From contig NZ_JAEHFJ010000005.1 of NCBI RefSeq assembly GCF_016406085.1, positions 1-64,000 on the forward strand: 64,000 bases of DNA, read 5' to 3'. Below, piece after piece: positions 18,014 to 27,300 of this stretch (positions within the stretch are counted from its first letter, which is position 1; the number at the start of each line of letters is the position of its first letter). Below the pieces are notes generated by a model. It was not told the origin of the DNA. It worked only from the letters and a program-made list of their open reading frames with translations, and made no database searches. A program made the translations under genes and the position numbers. Origin of the DNA: Aureibaculum flavum (GTDB lineage: Bacteria > Bacteroidota > Bacteroidia > Flavobacteriales > Flavobacteriaceae).

Positions 18014-19313
18014 CTTGAATGGTGGGTTTTGTCACTTTTATTTGTTTGATACGTTTTTTATCTAGCACTTCAATTTTGAATTTGTAATCTTCAAACATAA
18101 TTTGCTCATTTAAAAGAGGAAATTTTTCGTTAATTTCAAGTATAAATCCTGCCAAAGTCTCAGCTTCGCCTTTATGTTCTTCAAATATAGAATCGTCAAT
18201 TTTCAATACTTTATAAAAATCTTTCAATGCAATTTTACCTTCAAAAACATAATTGTTATTGTCAAGTTTAGAATAACTCAAGTCATTGTCATCAAATTCA
18301 TCACTAATGTCACCTACTATTTCTTCAATTACATCTTCTAAGGTTACAATACCTGAAGTGCCACCATATTCATCAACGACAATGGCTAGATGATTTTTCA
18401 TTTCTTGAAATTCTTTAAGTAAATCATCTAATTTTTTATTTTCAGGAACAAAGAAGGGTTTACGCATTACCCTTTTCCACTGAAATGTTTTCTTATTAAG
18501 GTGTGGTAAAAGGTCTTTCGAATATAAAACACCCGTAATCTCATCAATATTATCATGATAAACAGGTATTCTTGAGTGTCCGTTTTTAATGACCTTGGCA
18601 ACTACATCTGCGAAAGTATCACTTTCGGGTAAAGCAAAGACATCTGTTCTAGGGCACATTACATGTACAGTTTCAGTATTGCCAAATGTAACAATGCCTT
18701 GCAAGATTTTTTGTTCTTGTTTTGAAGAGCCTTCTTCAGAGGTTAATTCTAAGGCTTGAGACAACGTTTCTACTGAAAAATCTGAATTCTTTTTACCCAA
18801 CCTTTTTTCTATAATACTTGTTAAGTTTAATAATGGGATGCTTAAAGGAGTAAGTAGTACATTTAAAATACTAATTGGAGTGACCATTAAAGTGGCGAAT
18901 TTTAATGCATTTCTGTTCGCGTAAACTTTGGGAAGTACTTCACCAAAAAGTAAAATTAAAAATGTGACTAAGATTACTTCGAGTAAAAATCGGAAACCAC
19001 TATTGATTATACTACCGAAGAAAAAATCACCCAAATAGGCAAAAAGCAAGACGATTAATATGTTTACAAAGTTATTTGCTATTAGGATAGTTGCTAACAG
19101 TTTTTTTGGACGTCCTAACAGTGTAGTAACCAGGTTCGTTTTTTTAGATTCTTCAGCTTCATTTAATGTTGTTTTTGAAAGTGAAAAAAAGGCAACCTCT
19201 GAACCTGAAACTAATGCAGAAATTAAGAGTAGCACAATAAGTGCAATTAATCCGATTGTAAAAGACCAATTGATAGTATTTAATAAAAGCAAACTCGAGG
19301 GTTCAGGATCCAA
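17997..19313 (-). CDS. gldE: Gliding motility-associated protein GldE (CNNM/CorC type)
   Basis: 438 residues. An N-terminal DUF21/CNNM membrane domain with about four helices (18-180) precedes two CBS domains (about 210-335, including CPRTDVFALPE and VDEYGGTSGIVTLEDVIEEI) and a C-terminal CorC_HlyC domain (about 350-430). Relatives are magnesium/cobalt transport-associated proteins. GldE supports gldD function in gliding flavobacteria. It is embedded in the canonical mutY-ssb-gldE-gldD order, all on the minus strand. Confidence 0.93.
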   Translation of the reverse strand: MDPEPSSLLLLNTINWSFTIGLIALIVLLLISALVSGSEVAFFSLSKTTLNEAEESKKTNLVTTLLGRPKKLLATILIANNFVNILIVLLFAYLGDFFFGSIINSGFRFLLEVILVTFLILLFGEVLPKVYANRNALKFATLMVTPISILNVLLTPLSIPLLNLTSIIEKRLGKKNSDFSVETLSQALELTSEEGSSKQEQKILQGIVTFGNTETVHVMCPRTDVFALPESDTFADVVAKVIKNGHSRIPVYHDNIDEITGVLYSKDLLPHLNKKTFQWKRVMRKPFFVPENKKLDDLLKEFQEMKNHLAIVVDEYGGTSGIVTLEDVIEEIVGDISDEFDDNDLSYSKLDNNNYVFEGKIALKDFYKVLKIDDSIFEEHKGEAETLAGFILEINEKFPLLNEQIMFEDYKFKIEVLDKKRIKQIKVTKPTIQDVTTT

Positions 19314-19334
19314 TATTATATGGTTTATTTAAAG

Positions 19335-19772
19335 TTAAAATGGTAAATCATCATCAGTTTCTTGAGGAGTTTCATCACTTTTTGGTTTTGTAGTTTGATT
19401 AACTGGTGGTTTAGAAGGGCTATTATCTAAATCTTTTTTAGTAGTTAAAAATGTCATTTCTACAGCATGAATTTCTGTTGAATATCGTTTGTTTCCACTT
19501 TGGTCATCCCATTGACGGGTTTTTATCCTTCCTTCAACATATACTTTATCGCCTTTACTCAAATATTTTTCACATATTTCAGCTAATTTGTTTCTCACCA
19601 CAACGTTGTGCCATTCAGTAGTTGTTACTCGCTCACCAGTTTGTCTGTTTGTATAGGTCTCATTTGTAGCAACAGGAAACCTGCCAATAGCGTTGCCACC
19701 TTCAAAAAAGTGCATTTTTATCTCATCTCCCAAATGTCCAATCAACATTACTTTATTTAATGTACCTGCCAT
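19335..19772 (-). CDS. ssb: Single-stranded DNA-binding protein
   Basis: 145 residues from the ATG at 19772. The OB fold runs from MAGTLNKVMLIGHLG to about residue 107 (with YVEGRIKTRQWDD) and is followed by a short disordered linker and the acidic tip DDDLPF that recruits repair proteins. A TTG codon seven residues upstream is in frame, but the -7 box TATCTTTG at 19798-19791 would put the transcription start after it, and family members begin MAGTLNKV, so the ATG is preferred. It lies between mutY and gldE. Confidence 0.95.
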   Translation of the reverse strand: MAGTLNKVMLIGHLGDEIKMHFFEGGNAIGRFPVATNETYTNRQTGERVTTTEWHNVVVRNKLAEICEKYLSKGDKVYVEGRIKTRQWDDQSGNKRYSTEIHAVEMTFLTTKKDLDNSPSKPPVNQTTKPKSDETPQETDDDLPF

Positions 19773-19790
19773 GATAATAAAATTGTGTGT

Positions 19791-19798
19791 CAAAGATA
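19791..19798 (-). promoter_or_regulatory. Candidate -7 box for ssb
   Basis: TATCTTTG on the minus strand fits TAnnTTTG and lies 18 bp from the ssb ATG. It decides the start codon (see ssb). Confidence 0.55.
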
Positions 19799-19834
19799 AT
19801 GAAAATAAAAATCTTAAAAATATAAATTCAATAG

Positions 19835-20872
19835 TTAAAAATAGGCTTCTGCAAAATTATGAATTAGAATAGGTACTGGGTACTTATCAAATTCGCTGAT
19901 AGGAATGCTGTTTTCAATTTCTTTACCTGAATTTATTACCCAAAATTTTACAGTTAGGTGTTGATGAGATAATTTATGAATAATAGGTTTCTTATTAAAC
20001 AATGAGATGTCGTTGTTGCTTGTATTTGTTATTTCATGAAGTTCATCCATTTTGATTAATTCACTAATGTCAATTTCTTTAGAGGTCTCTATTAAGGGAA
20101 ATTGATAAAGGTTCATCCAAATACCTTTTTGTTTTCTTTGGTTTAATAATGTCCTGTCCGTAGGACTTATTAATACTATGTAGTTGAAAAATCTTTTGGT
20201 AACTTTTATTTTTTTATCCTTAATGGGAAGAATCTCAACCCTTTTTTCTTCCTTGGCTTTGCAGGAATTTTGAAAAGGGCAAATGGTGCAATCAGGATTC
20301 TTTGGTTTGCATTGTATGGCTCCAAACTCCATAATGGCCTGATTAAACGTAGCTGGATCTTTAAGGTCTATCAGTTCTTGTGCTAATTTTTTAAAAAGTT
20401 TAATGCCTTCAGTGCTATTGGTAGGTATGTCAATACCATAATAACGTGCTAATACTCTATAAACATTGCCGTCCACTACTGCATGTGGTTCATTATAGCA
20501 AATTGATGCAATTGCTGATGCGGTATAATCGCCAACGCCTTTTAGTTTTAAAATGTCCTTATATGTGGTAGGAAATTTCCCATCTTGTTCATTGACTATG
20601 TATTTTGCTGAAAAATGTAAGTTTCTGGCTCTTGAATAGTATCCTAAGCCCTGCCATAAATTAAGAATAGTGTTTTCATTTGCTTTAGCGAGATCAAAAA
20701 CTGTAGGAAACGTAACAATAAATTTTTCATAATAGGCTAGTCCCTGGTTAACTCTTGTCTGTTGTAGTATGATTTCTGATAGCCATATGTAATATGGATT
20801 AACGGTATTACGCCAAGGTAAATCTCGTTTATTTTGTAAATACCACTTCGTTAATATTTTTGAAAAATCCAT
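19835..20872 (-). CDS. mutY: A/G-specific adenine glycosylase
   Basis: 345 residues. It removes adenine paired with 8-oxoguanine. The HhH-GPD core shows LKGVGDYTASAIASICYN (about 110-127) and VVDGNVYRVLAR with the catalytic aspartate near 139. A 4Fe-4S cluster is coordinated by C-x6-C-x2-C-x5-C (CKPKNPDCTICPFQNSC, about 193-209). The C-terminal NUDIX-like domain (about 230-345) recognises 8-oxoG. The start MDFSKILTKWYLQNKRDLPW is canonical. It is divergent from the HU gene and heads the mutY-ssb-gldE-gldD block. Confidence 0.97.
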   Translation of the reverse strand: MDFSKILTKWYLQNKRDLPWRNTVNPYYIWLSEIILQQTRVNQGLAYYEKFIVTFPTVFDLAKANENTILNLWQGLGYYSRARNLHFSAKYIVNEQDGKFPTTYKDILKLKGVGDYTASAIASICYNEPHAVVDGNVYRVLARYYGIDIPTNSTEGIKLFKKLAQELIDLKDPATFNQAIMEFGAIQCKPKNPDCTICPFQNSCKAKEEKRVEILPIKDKKIKVTKRFFNYIVLISPTDRTLLNQRKQKGIWMNLYQFPLIETSKEIDISELIKMDELHEITNTSNNDISLFNKKPIIHKLSHQHLTVKFWVINSGKEIENSIPISEFDKYPVPILIHNFAEAYF

Positions 20873-20953
20873 AGTTTTATTAAAACACGCAAAATTAAGG
20901 ATTTATACCGTTAAATTTTAACAGATTGGCTAGTTAAAATTGATTTATTGTTT

Positions 20954-20961
20954 TATCTTTG
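20954..20961 (+). promoter_or_regulatory. Candidate -7 box for the HU gene
   Basis: TATCTTTG fits TAnnTTTG; it ends 45 bp before the ATG at 21007. A TTG at 20926-20928 is slightly too far (25 bp) for a standard -33. Confidence 0.5.
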
Positions 20962-21006
20962 CCACCCTTTAAAATACACATATAATAAAAATAAAATAGA
21001 ATTAGC

Positions 21007-21297
21007 ATGACAAAAGCAGAGATTGTAGCCAGTATTTCCGAAAAATCTGGTATTGAAAAGGTTGATGTATTACGAGTAGTCGAAGACTTTATGAAGGAAG
21101 TAAAAGATTCATTAGAAAATGACGAAAATGTATATTTAAGAGGTTTTGGAAGTTTTATTATAAAAACTAGAGCTGAAAAAACTGGTAGAAACATTTCTAA
21201 AAATACTACAATTAAAATTCCGGCACATAACATTCCATCTTTTAAACCAGCAAAAGTTTTTGTAGAAGGTGTTAAGAAAAATGTACCCGTTAAATAA
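21007..21297 (+). CDS. HU/IHF-family DNA-binding protein
   Basis: 96 residues, single histone-like HU domain: MTKAEIVASISEKSGIEKVDV at the helical start (first 20 shown split in two helices), RGFGSFIIKTRAEKTGRN in the saddle and arm, then IKIPAHNIPSFKPAKVFVEGV. The DNA-intercalating proline sits in the arm region NTTIKIPAHN. It organises the nucleoid. It is followed 27 bp later by a 30-residue basic protein gene and upstream of rng, a conserved flavobacterial order. Confidence 0.95.
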   Translation: MTKAEIVASISEKSGIEKVDVLRVVEDFMKEVKDSLENDENVYLRGFGSFIIKTRAEKTGRNISKNTTIKIPAHNIPSFKPAKVFVEGVKKNVPVK

Positions 21298-21324
21298 GTA
21301 CTCACAATAAAACAGATATAGATT

Positions 21325-21417
21325 ATGCCAAGTGGTAAAAAAAGAAAACGCAGTAAAATTTCTACTCATAAGCGTAAAAAGAGAAGTAGACAAAACAGAC
21401 ACAAAAAGAAAAAATAG
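21325..21417 (+). CDS. 30-residue highly basic protein (probable ribosome-associated peptide)
   Basis: The ATG at 21325 begins MPSGKKRKRSKISTHKRKKR and ends at the TAG at 21415-21417, 30 residues, more than half Lys/Arg. I recognise this peptide as conserved between HU and rng in Bacteroidota, and its composition resembles small ribosomal proteins such as THX or the Bacteroidota-specific ribosomal proteins. Which one it is cannot be decided from sequence alone. The stop codon lies inside a terminator hairpin. It is too small for routine gene finders and is often missed. Confidence 0.85.
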   Translation: MPSGKKRKRSKISTHKRKKRSRQNRHKKKK

Positions 21418-21432
21418 CATAAGCTATTTTTT
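21409..21432 (+). terminator. Terminator overlapping the stop codon of the 30-residue gene
   Basis: AAAAAATAGC (21409-21418), loop ATAA, GCTATTTTTT (21423-21432). The UAG stop is part of the stem, so a ribosome finishing translation would open the hairpin. Confidence 0.75.
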
Positions 21433-21564
21433 CTTTTATTGAATCAAATCGTTCTTTGAAAAAGAAATTTGCAAAAACAAATTTCATCGGGTTATTTAAC
21501 TCGTAAACATTTTTTTAATCAATCTGTACTATATTAGTTAGTATGGATACAAAACTTATGCAGA

Positions 21565-23103
21565 GTGAAAACAGAATTAATAATTAGATCAACTTCCTCT
21601 GATATAGATTTTGCCTTATTAAAAGATGGTAGACTTAATGAATTACACAAAGAAACAAATGACAATAATTTTAATGTTGGCGATATATTTTTAGCTAAGA
21701 TTAAGAAAACATTGTCAGGCTTAAATGCAGCTTTTGTAAATGTAGGCAGTGAAAAAGATGCCTTTTTACATTATCATGATTTAGGGCCACAGTTGTTATC
21801 TTTAACTAAGTACATTAAGTTAATAGGCACGGGTAAACTAAAAGATTACACTTTAAAAGATTTCCATTTAGAAAAAGACATAAATAAAAATGGATCCATT
21901 GACCAAGTTATTAAGTCTGGTCAAAATTTATTAGTACAGGTTGTAAAAGAACCAATATCAACAAAAGGACCTCGAATAAGTTCTGAGCTTTCAATAGCAG
22001 GTAGATATTTGGTGTTAGTACCTTTTTCGGATAGAGTTTCGGTATCTCAAAAGATATCAAACAATAAAGAAAAAGAAAGGCTAAAACGACTTGCGAAAAG
22101 TATTAAACCTAAAGGCTTTGGCGTTATTTTAAGAACGGTGGCCGAGGGTATTAAAGTAGCTGAATTGGATAAAGATTTACAAAATTCTTTACAACGTTGG
22201 GTTAACTTATGTAAACATTTACCAAGAGCTCAGGCACCAGCAAAAGTGTTGTCTGAATTAAATAGAGCGTCTTCTATTCTTAGAGATATTTTTGATGATT
22301 CATTTTCTAGCATCGTTACTGATGATGCTCAGTTATTTGAAGAACTTAAAGAATATATAGAACGCATCGCTCCTACAAAAGTTTCTATGATTAAACTTTA
22401 CAAATCGAAGTTACCTATTTTTGAAAAATATGGGATAGAAAAGCAAATAAAAACAGCATTTGGCCGCACGGTATCAATGCCAAAAGGAGCCTATTTAGTC
22501 ATTGAACATACAGAAGCTTTACATGTAATAGATGTGAATAGCGGTAATCGTTCAAACAAGGCAAACTCACAAGCTGATACTGCATTAGAAGTAAATTTAA
22601 TTGCAGCCTCAGAAATAGCACGTCAATTACAATTACGTGATATGGGTGGAATTATTGTGGTAGATTTTATTGACATGCACACTGCAAGTCATAGACAAAA
22701 ATTGTTCGATCATTTAAAAAATGAGATGAAATCTAACAGAACAAAACACAAGATATTGCCACCAAGTAAATTTGGTTTAGTGCAAATTACTAGACAACGT
22801 GTTCGACCAGAGATGGTTATTAAGACACAAGAAAAAAATCCAAATATCAATGGAGAAGTCGAGGCTCCAATAATTTTGGTAGATAAAATTGAAAATCACT
22901 TAGGAAGGATTATAGATAAGTCTAAAAAAGGATTAACGCTTCATGCACATTCTTTTGTAGAATCATATCTTAAAAAGGGGATGCCCTCAATTCAACAAAA
23001 ATGGTTTTTTAAATACAAAAAGTGGATTAAAGTTATACCGAGAGATGCTTACCAATATCTAGAATATCATTTTTTTGATAAAGATGACAATGAGATTAAA
23101 TAA
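21565..23103 (+). CDS. rng: Ribonuclease E/G family endoribonuclease
   Basis: 512 residues. An S1 RNA-binding domain (about 35-125, VGDIFLAKIKKTLSGLNAAF) precedes the RNase E/G catalytic domain with ALHVIDVNSGNRSNK (about 312-326), GGIIVVDFIDMHTASHRQ (about 358-375) and GLVQITRQRVRP (about 407-418), which hold the two magnesium aspartates. The start is a GTG at 21565; an ATG at 21558 is out of frame. The length is that of RNase G-like enzymes, without the long degradosome scaffold of RNase E. It matures rRNA and initiates mRNA decay. A strong terminator follows. Confidence 0.95.
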   Translation: MKTELIIRSTSSDIDFALLKDGRLNELHKETNDNNFNVGDIFLAKIKKTLSGLNAAFVNVGSEKDAFLHYHDLGPQLLSLTKYIKLIGTGKLKDYTLKDFHLEKDINKNGSIDQVIKSGQNLLVQVVKEPISTKGPRISSELSIAGRYLVLVPFSDRVSVSQKISNNKEKERLKRLAKSIKPKGFGVILRTVAEGIKVAELDKDLQNSLQRWVNLCKHLPRAQAPAKVLSELNRASSILRDIFDDSFSSIVTDDAQLFEELKEYIERIAPTKVSMIKLYKSKLPIFEKYGIEKQIKTAFGRTVSMPKGAYLVIEHTEALHVIDVNSGNRSNKANSQADTALEVNLIAASEIARQLQLRDMGGIIVVDFIDMHTASHRQKLFDHLKNEMKSNRTKHKILPPSKFGLVQITRQRVRPEMVIKTQEKNPNINGEVEAPIILVDKIENHLGRIIDKSKKGLTLHAHSFVESYLKKGMPSIQQKWFFKYKKWIKVIPRDAYQYLEYHFFDKDDNEIK

Positions 23104-23122
23104 GGTAGTATTATATCATACA

Positions 23123-23156
23123 AAACCTATAAGCTAAGGCTTATAGGTTTTTTTTT
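23123..23156 (+). terminator. Terminator after rng
   Basis: AAACCTATAAGC (23123-23134), loop TAAG, GCTTATAGGTTT (23139-23150), then a T run. Confidence 0.92.
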
Positions 23157-23309
23157 GCTTTTTAGTAAGTGAGTATAATTTTTAATATGGTATATTGGCT
23201 TAGCTTGAAGGTAAACTCTAAATAAAATTAGTGATGAATAATTTCCACATTATTACAGGAACGAAACGCAGTGATCTGTAGAGTAGTATAAAATGATTCG
23301 CAATCTATT

Positions 23310-23783
23310 ATGACAAATAAGAAAATTTATTCACTTGAAGAAGCTAAAAGGAGGTTAGAAAATTATTGTGCTTATCAAGAGCGGTGTCATTCAGAGGTGG
23401 AGAAAAAATTATATGAGATGTATTTATCTCAAGACGAAAAAGAGGAAATTATTTTACACTTATTACAGCATGATTTTTTAAATGAAGAGCGTTTTTCTAA
23501 ATCATTCGCCAGAGGTAAATTTAATATAAAAAAATGGGGAAAAGTTCGAATAGTCAGAGAATTGAAATTTAGAAAAATAACAAATTACAATATTACTCAA
23601 GCTCTAAAAGAGATAGATGAGTCTGAATATCTTTCTACTTTTGATCAATTAGCGGAAAAAAAGTATACTCAAATAACAGAGCCAAATATTCAAAAGAAAA
23701 GAAAAAAAATGGCAGATTACTTGCTGTACCGTGGTTGGGAAACGAATTTGGTTTATACTAAAGTATCGGAGCTGACGTCTTGA
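23310..23783 (+). CDS. recX: Regulatory protein RecX
   Basis: 157 residues made of three-helix RecX repeats: LEEAKRRLENYCAYQERCHSE early (residues 9-28 of the first repeat), FLNEERFSKSFARGKFNIKKWG (about 57-78, split here as the second repeat) and DYLLYRGWETNLVYTKVSEL at the end. RecX binds RecA filaments and limits or modulates recombination. recA is not in this window. It is a single gene, its stop lying 4 bp from the convergent barrel protein gene. Confidence 0.93.
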   Translation: MTNKKIYSLEEAKRRLENYCAYQERCHSEVEKKLYEMYLSQDEKEEIILHLLQHDFLNEERFSKSFARGKFNIKKWGKVRIVRELKFRKITNYNITQALKEIDESEYLSTFDQLAEKKYTQITEPNIQKKRKKMADYLLYRGWETNLVYTKVSELTS

Positions 23784-23786
23784 AAT

Positions 23787-24281
23787 TTAATTTAAATTAA
23801 ATACTGTACCTATACTAACTGTAAATTGGTTGTGTAATTTTTCAGCGTCAGTTAAAGTGCCAGCGTTATATTTTGCAATTGGAAAGTTGACTTCTGAAAA
23901 TACACCAAAACCATCACTAAAGAAATAACGTGCCCCAGCATGTGCACCAAAATTCTTTAAATTAAAATTTATCCCTGGATAAAAATCAAAATTTTCATCG
24001 ATGTTTAAAACAGAGCCAATGTTGGCATTAAATCTTGCTTTTAGGTCAATGCGATCGTCAAATTTTGCATCTAGAACCGCAGGTACTCCAAGAGCATAAG
24101 ATGAAGAAAGACCTACTGAGAAGTTCTCACCAAGACCATAGTCATAAGCAACATTTATTGATGTAGCGTTATGTTGAAAATTAACACCTATTTGAAATTT
24201 ACTATCTTCTTTTCCATAAAAAGCTTGTGCATTTATATGGATAAAGCTAAATAATGCTATTATTGTAAGTATATTTTTCAT
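23787..24281 (-). CDS. Outer-membrane barrel-like protein (DUF6646-type)
   Basis: 164 residues. The signal peptide ends NAQA at about residue 20. The rest alternates polar and hydrophobic residues in short strands (KFQIGVNFQ, SINVAYDYG, FSVGLSSSYALG, LKARFNANIG, FGVFSEVNFPIA), ending in a strand with a terminal aromatic-hydrophobic pattern FTVSIGTVFNLN, typical of an eight-stranded beta-barrel assembled by BamA. I recognise the family as the flavobacterial DUF6646 group with moderate confidence. Function unknown. It is a single gene on the minus strand. Confidence 0.75.
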   Translation of the reverse strand: MKNILTIIALFSFIHINAQAFYGKEDSKFQIGVNFQHNATSINVAYDYGLGENFSVGLSSSYALGVPAVLDAKFDDRIDLKARFNANIGSVLNIDENFDFYPGINFNLKNFGAHAGARYFFSDGFGVFSEVNFPIAKYNAGTLTDAEKLHNQFTVSIGTVFNLN

Positions 24282-24308
24282 TTATTTTTGATTTCATAAA
24301 ATTCTTGG

Positions 24309-24316
24309 CAAATATA
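24309..24316 (-). promoter_or_regulatory. Candidate -7 box for the barrel protein gene
   Basis: TATATTTG on the minus strand, 27 bp upstream of the ATG. No -33 TTG at 19 bp. Confidence 0.45.
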
Positions 24317-24386
24317 TTATAAGTATTTTATAATAAAGACTAGAAATCATAAATTATTAAGTGATTTACTCCAATTGTTTTAAGGG

Positions 24387-27300
24387 TTAGTTTAGAATTA
24401 ATTTTTTCACTAAGTTCTTATTATCTATACTAATTTTTATAAAGTAAACACCTTTAGCCACTCCGGTCATTTGTAATTGATAATTCTCATTAGTAATATT
24501 TCTGTGTTTTTGTATTAATTTACCTGTCATATCAAAAACATTAATAGACATATTTTGGCCAGCGGTATTTCTTCGTTTAATATTAAAAATTGATGAAGAC
24601 GGGTTTGGATAAATTAAAAATTCACCTTCGTCAAAGTCGTCAATTCCCAAAATAGCGGTGGCGTCAATTTGAAAATCATCGATTACTACACCTTCATTGT
24701 TTTCTGCTTGATCAGAAATAAATGCAAATCTAAAAATCACATTTGATTCTCCGTTCAAGGCCGATAAATTGTAACTATATTCCTTTAGGATTGTATCAGT
24801 ACCGGTCCATTGAGCACCTGGGCAATTTTGACAATCGTCAGCAAAACCAGAAGAACTATTTGTTCGATTGCTATTATACCAATTGGGGTCATTAGCTGTA
24901 CCAAGTACCTCCCAATTTTCTCCTTGGTTTGTGGAATATTCTACATAAACTACATCCCAATTTTCTTCAAGGTCAAAAGCCATTTTAAATTTTAAAATAG
25001 GATTTTCTAATCCAGCTAAATAATAACATGGAGATGTTAAATAGCTGGTCGTTTGATCTGGGTAATTACCAGAAGGATTTGTTACATAACCAGAAGAAAC
25101 CTTATTATTTAAAAGCGTTGTAGTTGGTGTACCAATTTGCCATAAATTATTATCTGAAACAATCCATTGATCAGTGGTGCTATCATCAAAATTATTTATT
25201 ACTTGGCCATCTCCGGAGGCATTAGTTGTGAATGATGTTGAAGCTGAATTATTGAAAACATTAGCATCATCAGTCAAAACAACAGTTGTTTCTAAGGTAT
25301 GAGTTCCTTCAGTACTAGCTGAAATAGCGGGTAAGTCGATAGTACTATTTGTGTTTGAAGTAATATTTCCTGTCCAATTAAAAGTTTGATTTGTACCACC
25401 ATCAATATTATAATTTACGGTAAATGAAGTCAAGGTTGTTTGACCATTATTTGTAATTAATAGTTTTGGCGTAACCTGACCACAGGTTACACTATTATTA
25501 GGTGAACTTATTTTGGTCAATTCAATTTCTTTAGTTGGTAGCGTAATAGTTGGTATACTAGACTGCCAAACACTTCTTCCGTAAGTTGCTGCAGTAATTT
25601 TTGCATCAAAAGGGTTTATTTCAATATCAGGAATGGCAACATTTGGTAAGCCTGTCGAAAAAACTTCCCAAGTATTGGTGTCGTCATTTCTATGATAAAT
25701 ACCTAATGCTGTACCTAAATAGATGGAGTTATTTGTAGAAAAGGGATGGTGTCTTACCACAAATTTAGATTCGTCTGGTAAGCCGGTAGATATGTCGGTA
25801 AATGTAAAACCTCCATCTGTCGATTTATAAACACCTCCTCCATTATGCCCACTACTAGGTCCTAAAGTATTACTTACTCCAGTAGTTGTTATCCATACAA
25901 TATCACTATTGGAACTATGAACTTCAATAGAACTAATATTTGTGCCTGATATGCCTGTTTGAGGGGAGTTACGTGTTGTAAAAGTTTTACCTTTATCATT
26001 ACTAATAAAAATCGTTTTACCTCTCGAAACAAAAATGTTGTTATTGTTACTTGGATCTATTTCAATAGCATCTATGTCTGCACCAAAGTTGTGACTAGAA
26101 ATTTTAGTCCAGCTGTTATTTATAAGTTGATATAGTTGTTTGTACCCGGCATATATTTCTCCGGCTTTATTAATTACCAGTGGAGTAACCCAGTTACCTC
26201 CATTGTCGTTGGTACCAGTTTCAAGATCTGGAGCACCGGCTATAGTAGTGCTAGTTAAACCGCCATCAGTAGTTTTGGTTAATGCACTACCAAATTGTGT
26301 AAAACCGTAGAATGTATTTTCATCATTGGGATCAGCAGCAGAGTCCATACCGTCACCTCCGTGAAAGTTGTGCCAATTGTTATTTATTAAGGAAAATCCT
26401 CCATTATCTTGTAATCCACCTGACATTTTAGTTGACGTACGTTTGGCAACGGAAAGTTTATAGAATTGACTTATTCCTAAATTTTTAGTCAGATCTGTAA
26501 AGATACCACCGTTATTAGTAGATTTATAGACGCCACCATCTGTTCCTGCATATAGTATTCCATTGTAGTATCTTAAAAAATGAATATCAGCATGTGTATA
26601 AGCAGTTGTTTGCTGACGCCAATCATTAATTCTTGAAAAATTATTACCAGCATTTGTTGATCGCCAGATGTCTAATACTCCAACAAAAATCATGTCTTCA
26701 TCCGTGGGGGATACAGCAAAAGCTAAATCGAACCAAGCCTGAGTACTTCCAAAAATGTCATCATTTTCTGCGGTTTTTGTAAAGCTTGTACCGCTGTTGG
26801 TTGATTTATACACCCCAACAAAAGCATAGGAATTGTCAGTAGCTAAAACATATACATTATTAGTTGCTCCAGTTGCTGGGGTAATTTCAACTCTTAATCT
26901 ACCAGTAGAACTAGAGTTTGGTAAACCTGAGGCCGCGGATGTAAAGGTTGTACCTCCATCTATTGACACATAAAATGTGTTTCCTGATACTGCATAAATA
27001 GTATTAGCGTTACTGGGTTTTAATTTAAAATCTCTAATATGAATACCGGTAATTTTATTGATCCATGTTACACCAGCATCTTCAGATTTAAATAAGCCAC
27101 TGCCCGTTGCAACCCAAATAACATTTGAATCGGAAGGGTCAATTAAAATTTCATTACTTGTGTTATAGCCATTATCTCCAATTATAGATCCCAATGAGCC
27201 AGTTTGGTTCCAAGTAACACCGCCATTTGTCGATTTTAAAACACCAACAGAATAAGAATCTCCAGCATCATCATCTCCTGTAGAAATATAAATTATGTTA

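Noticed and set aside
19773-19793. Longer ssb start at the TTG at 19793
   Set aside because: The -7 box overlaps it, so the message would start after it, and homologues begin at MAGTLNKV.
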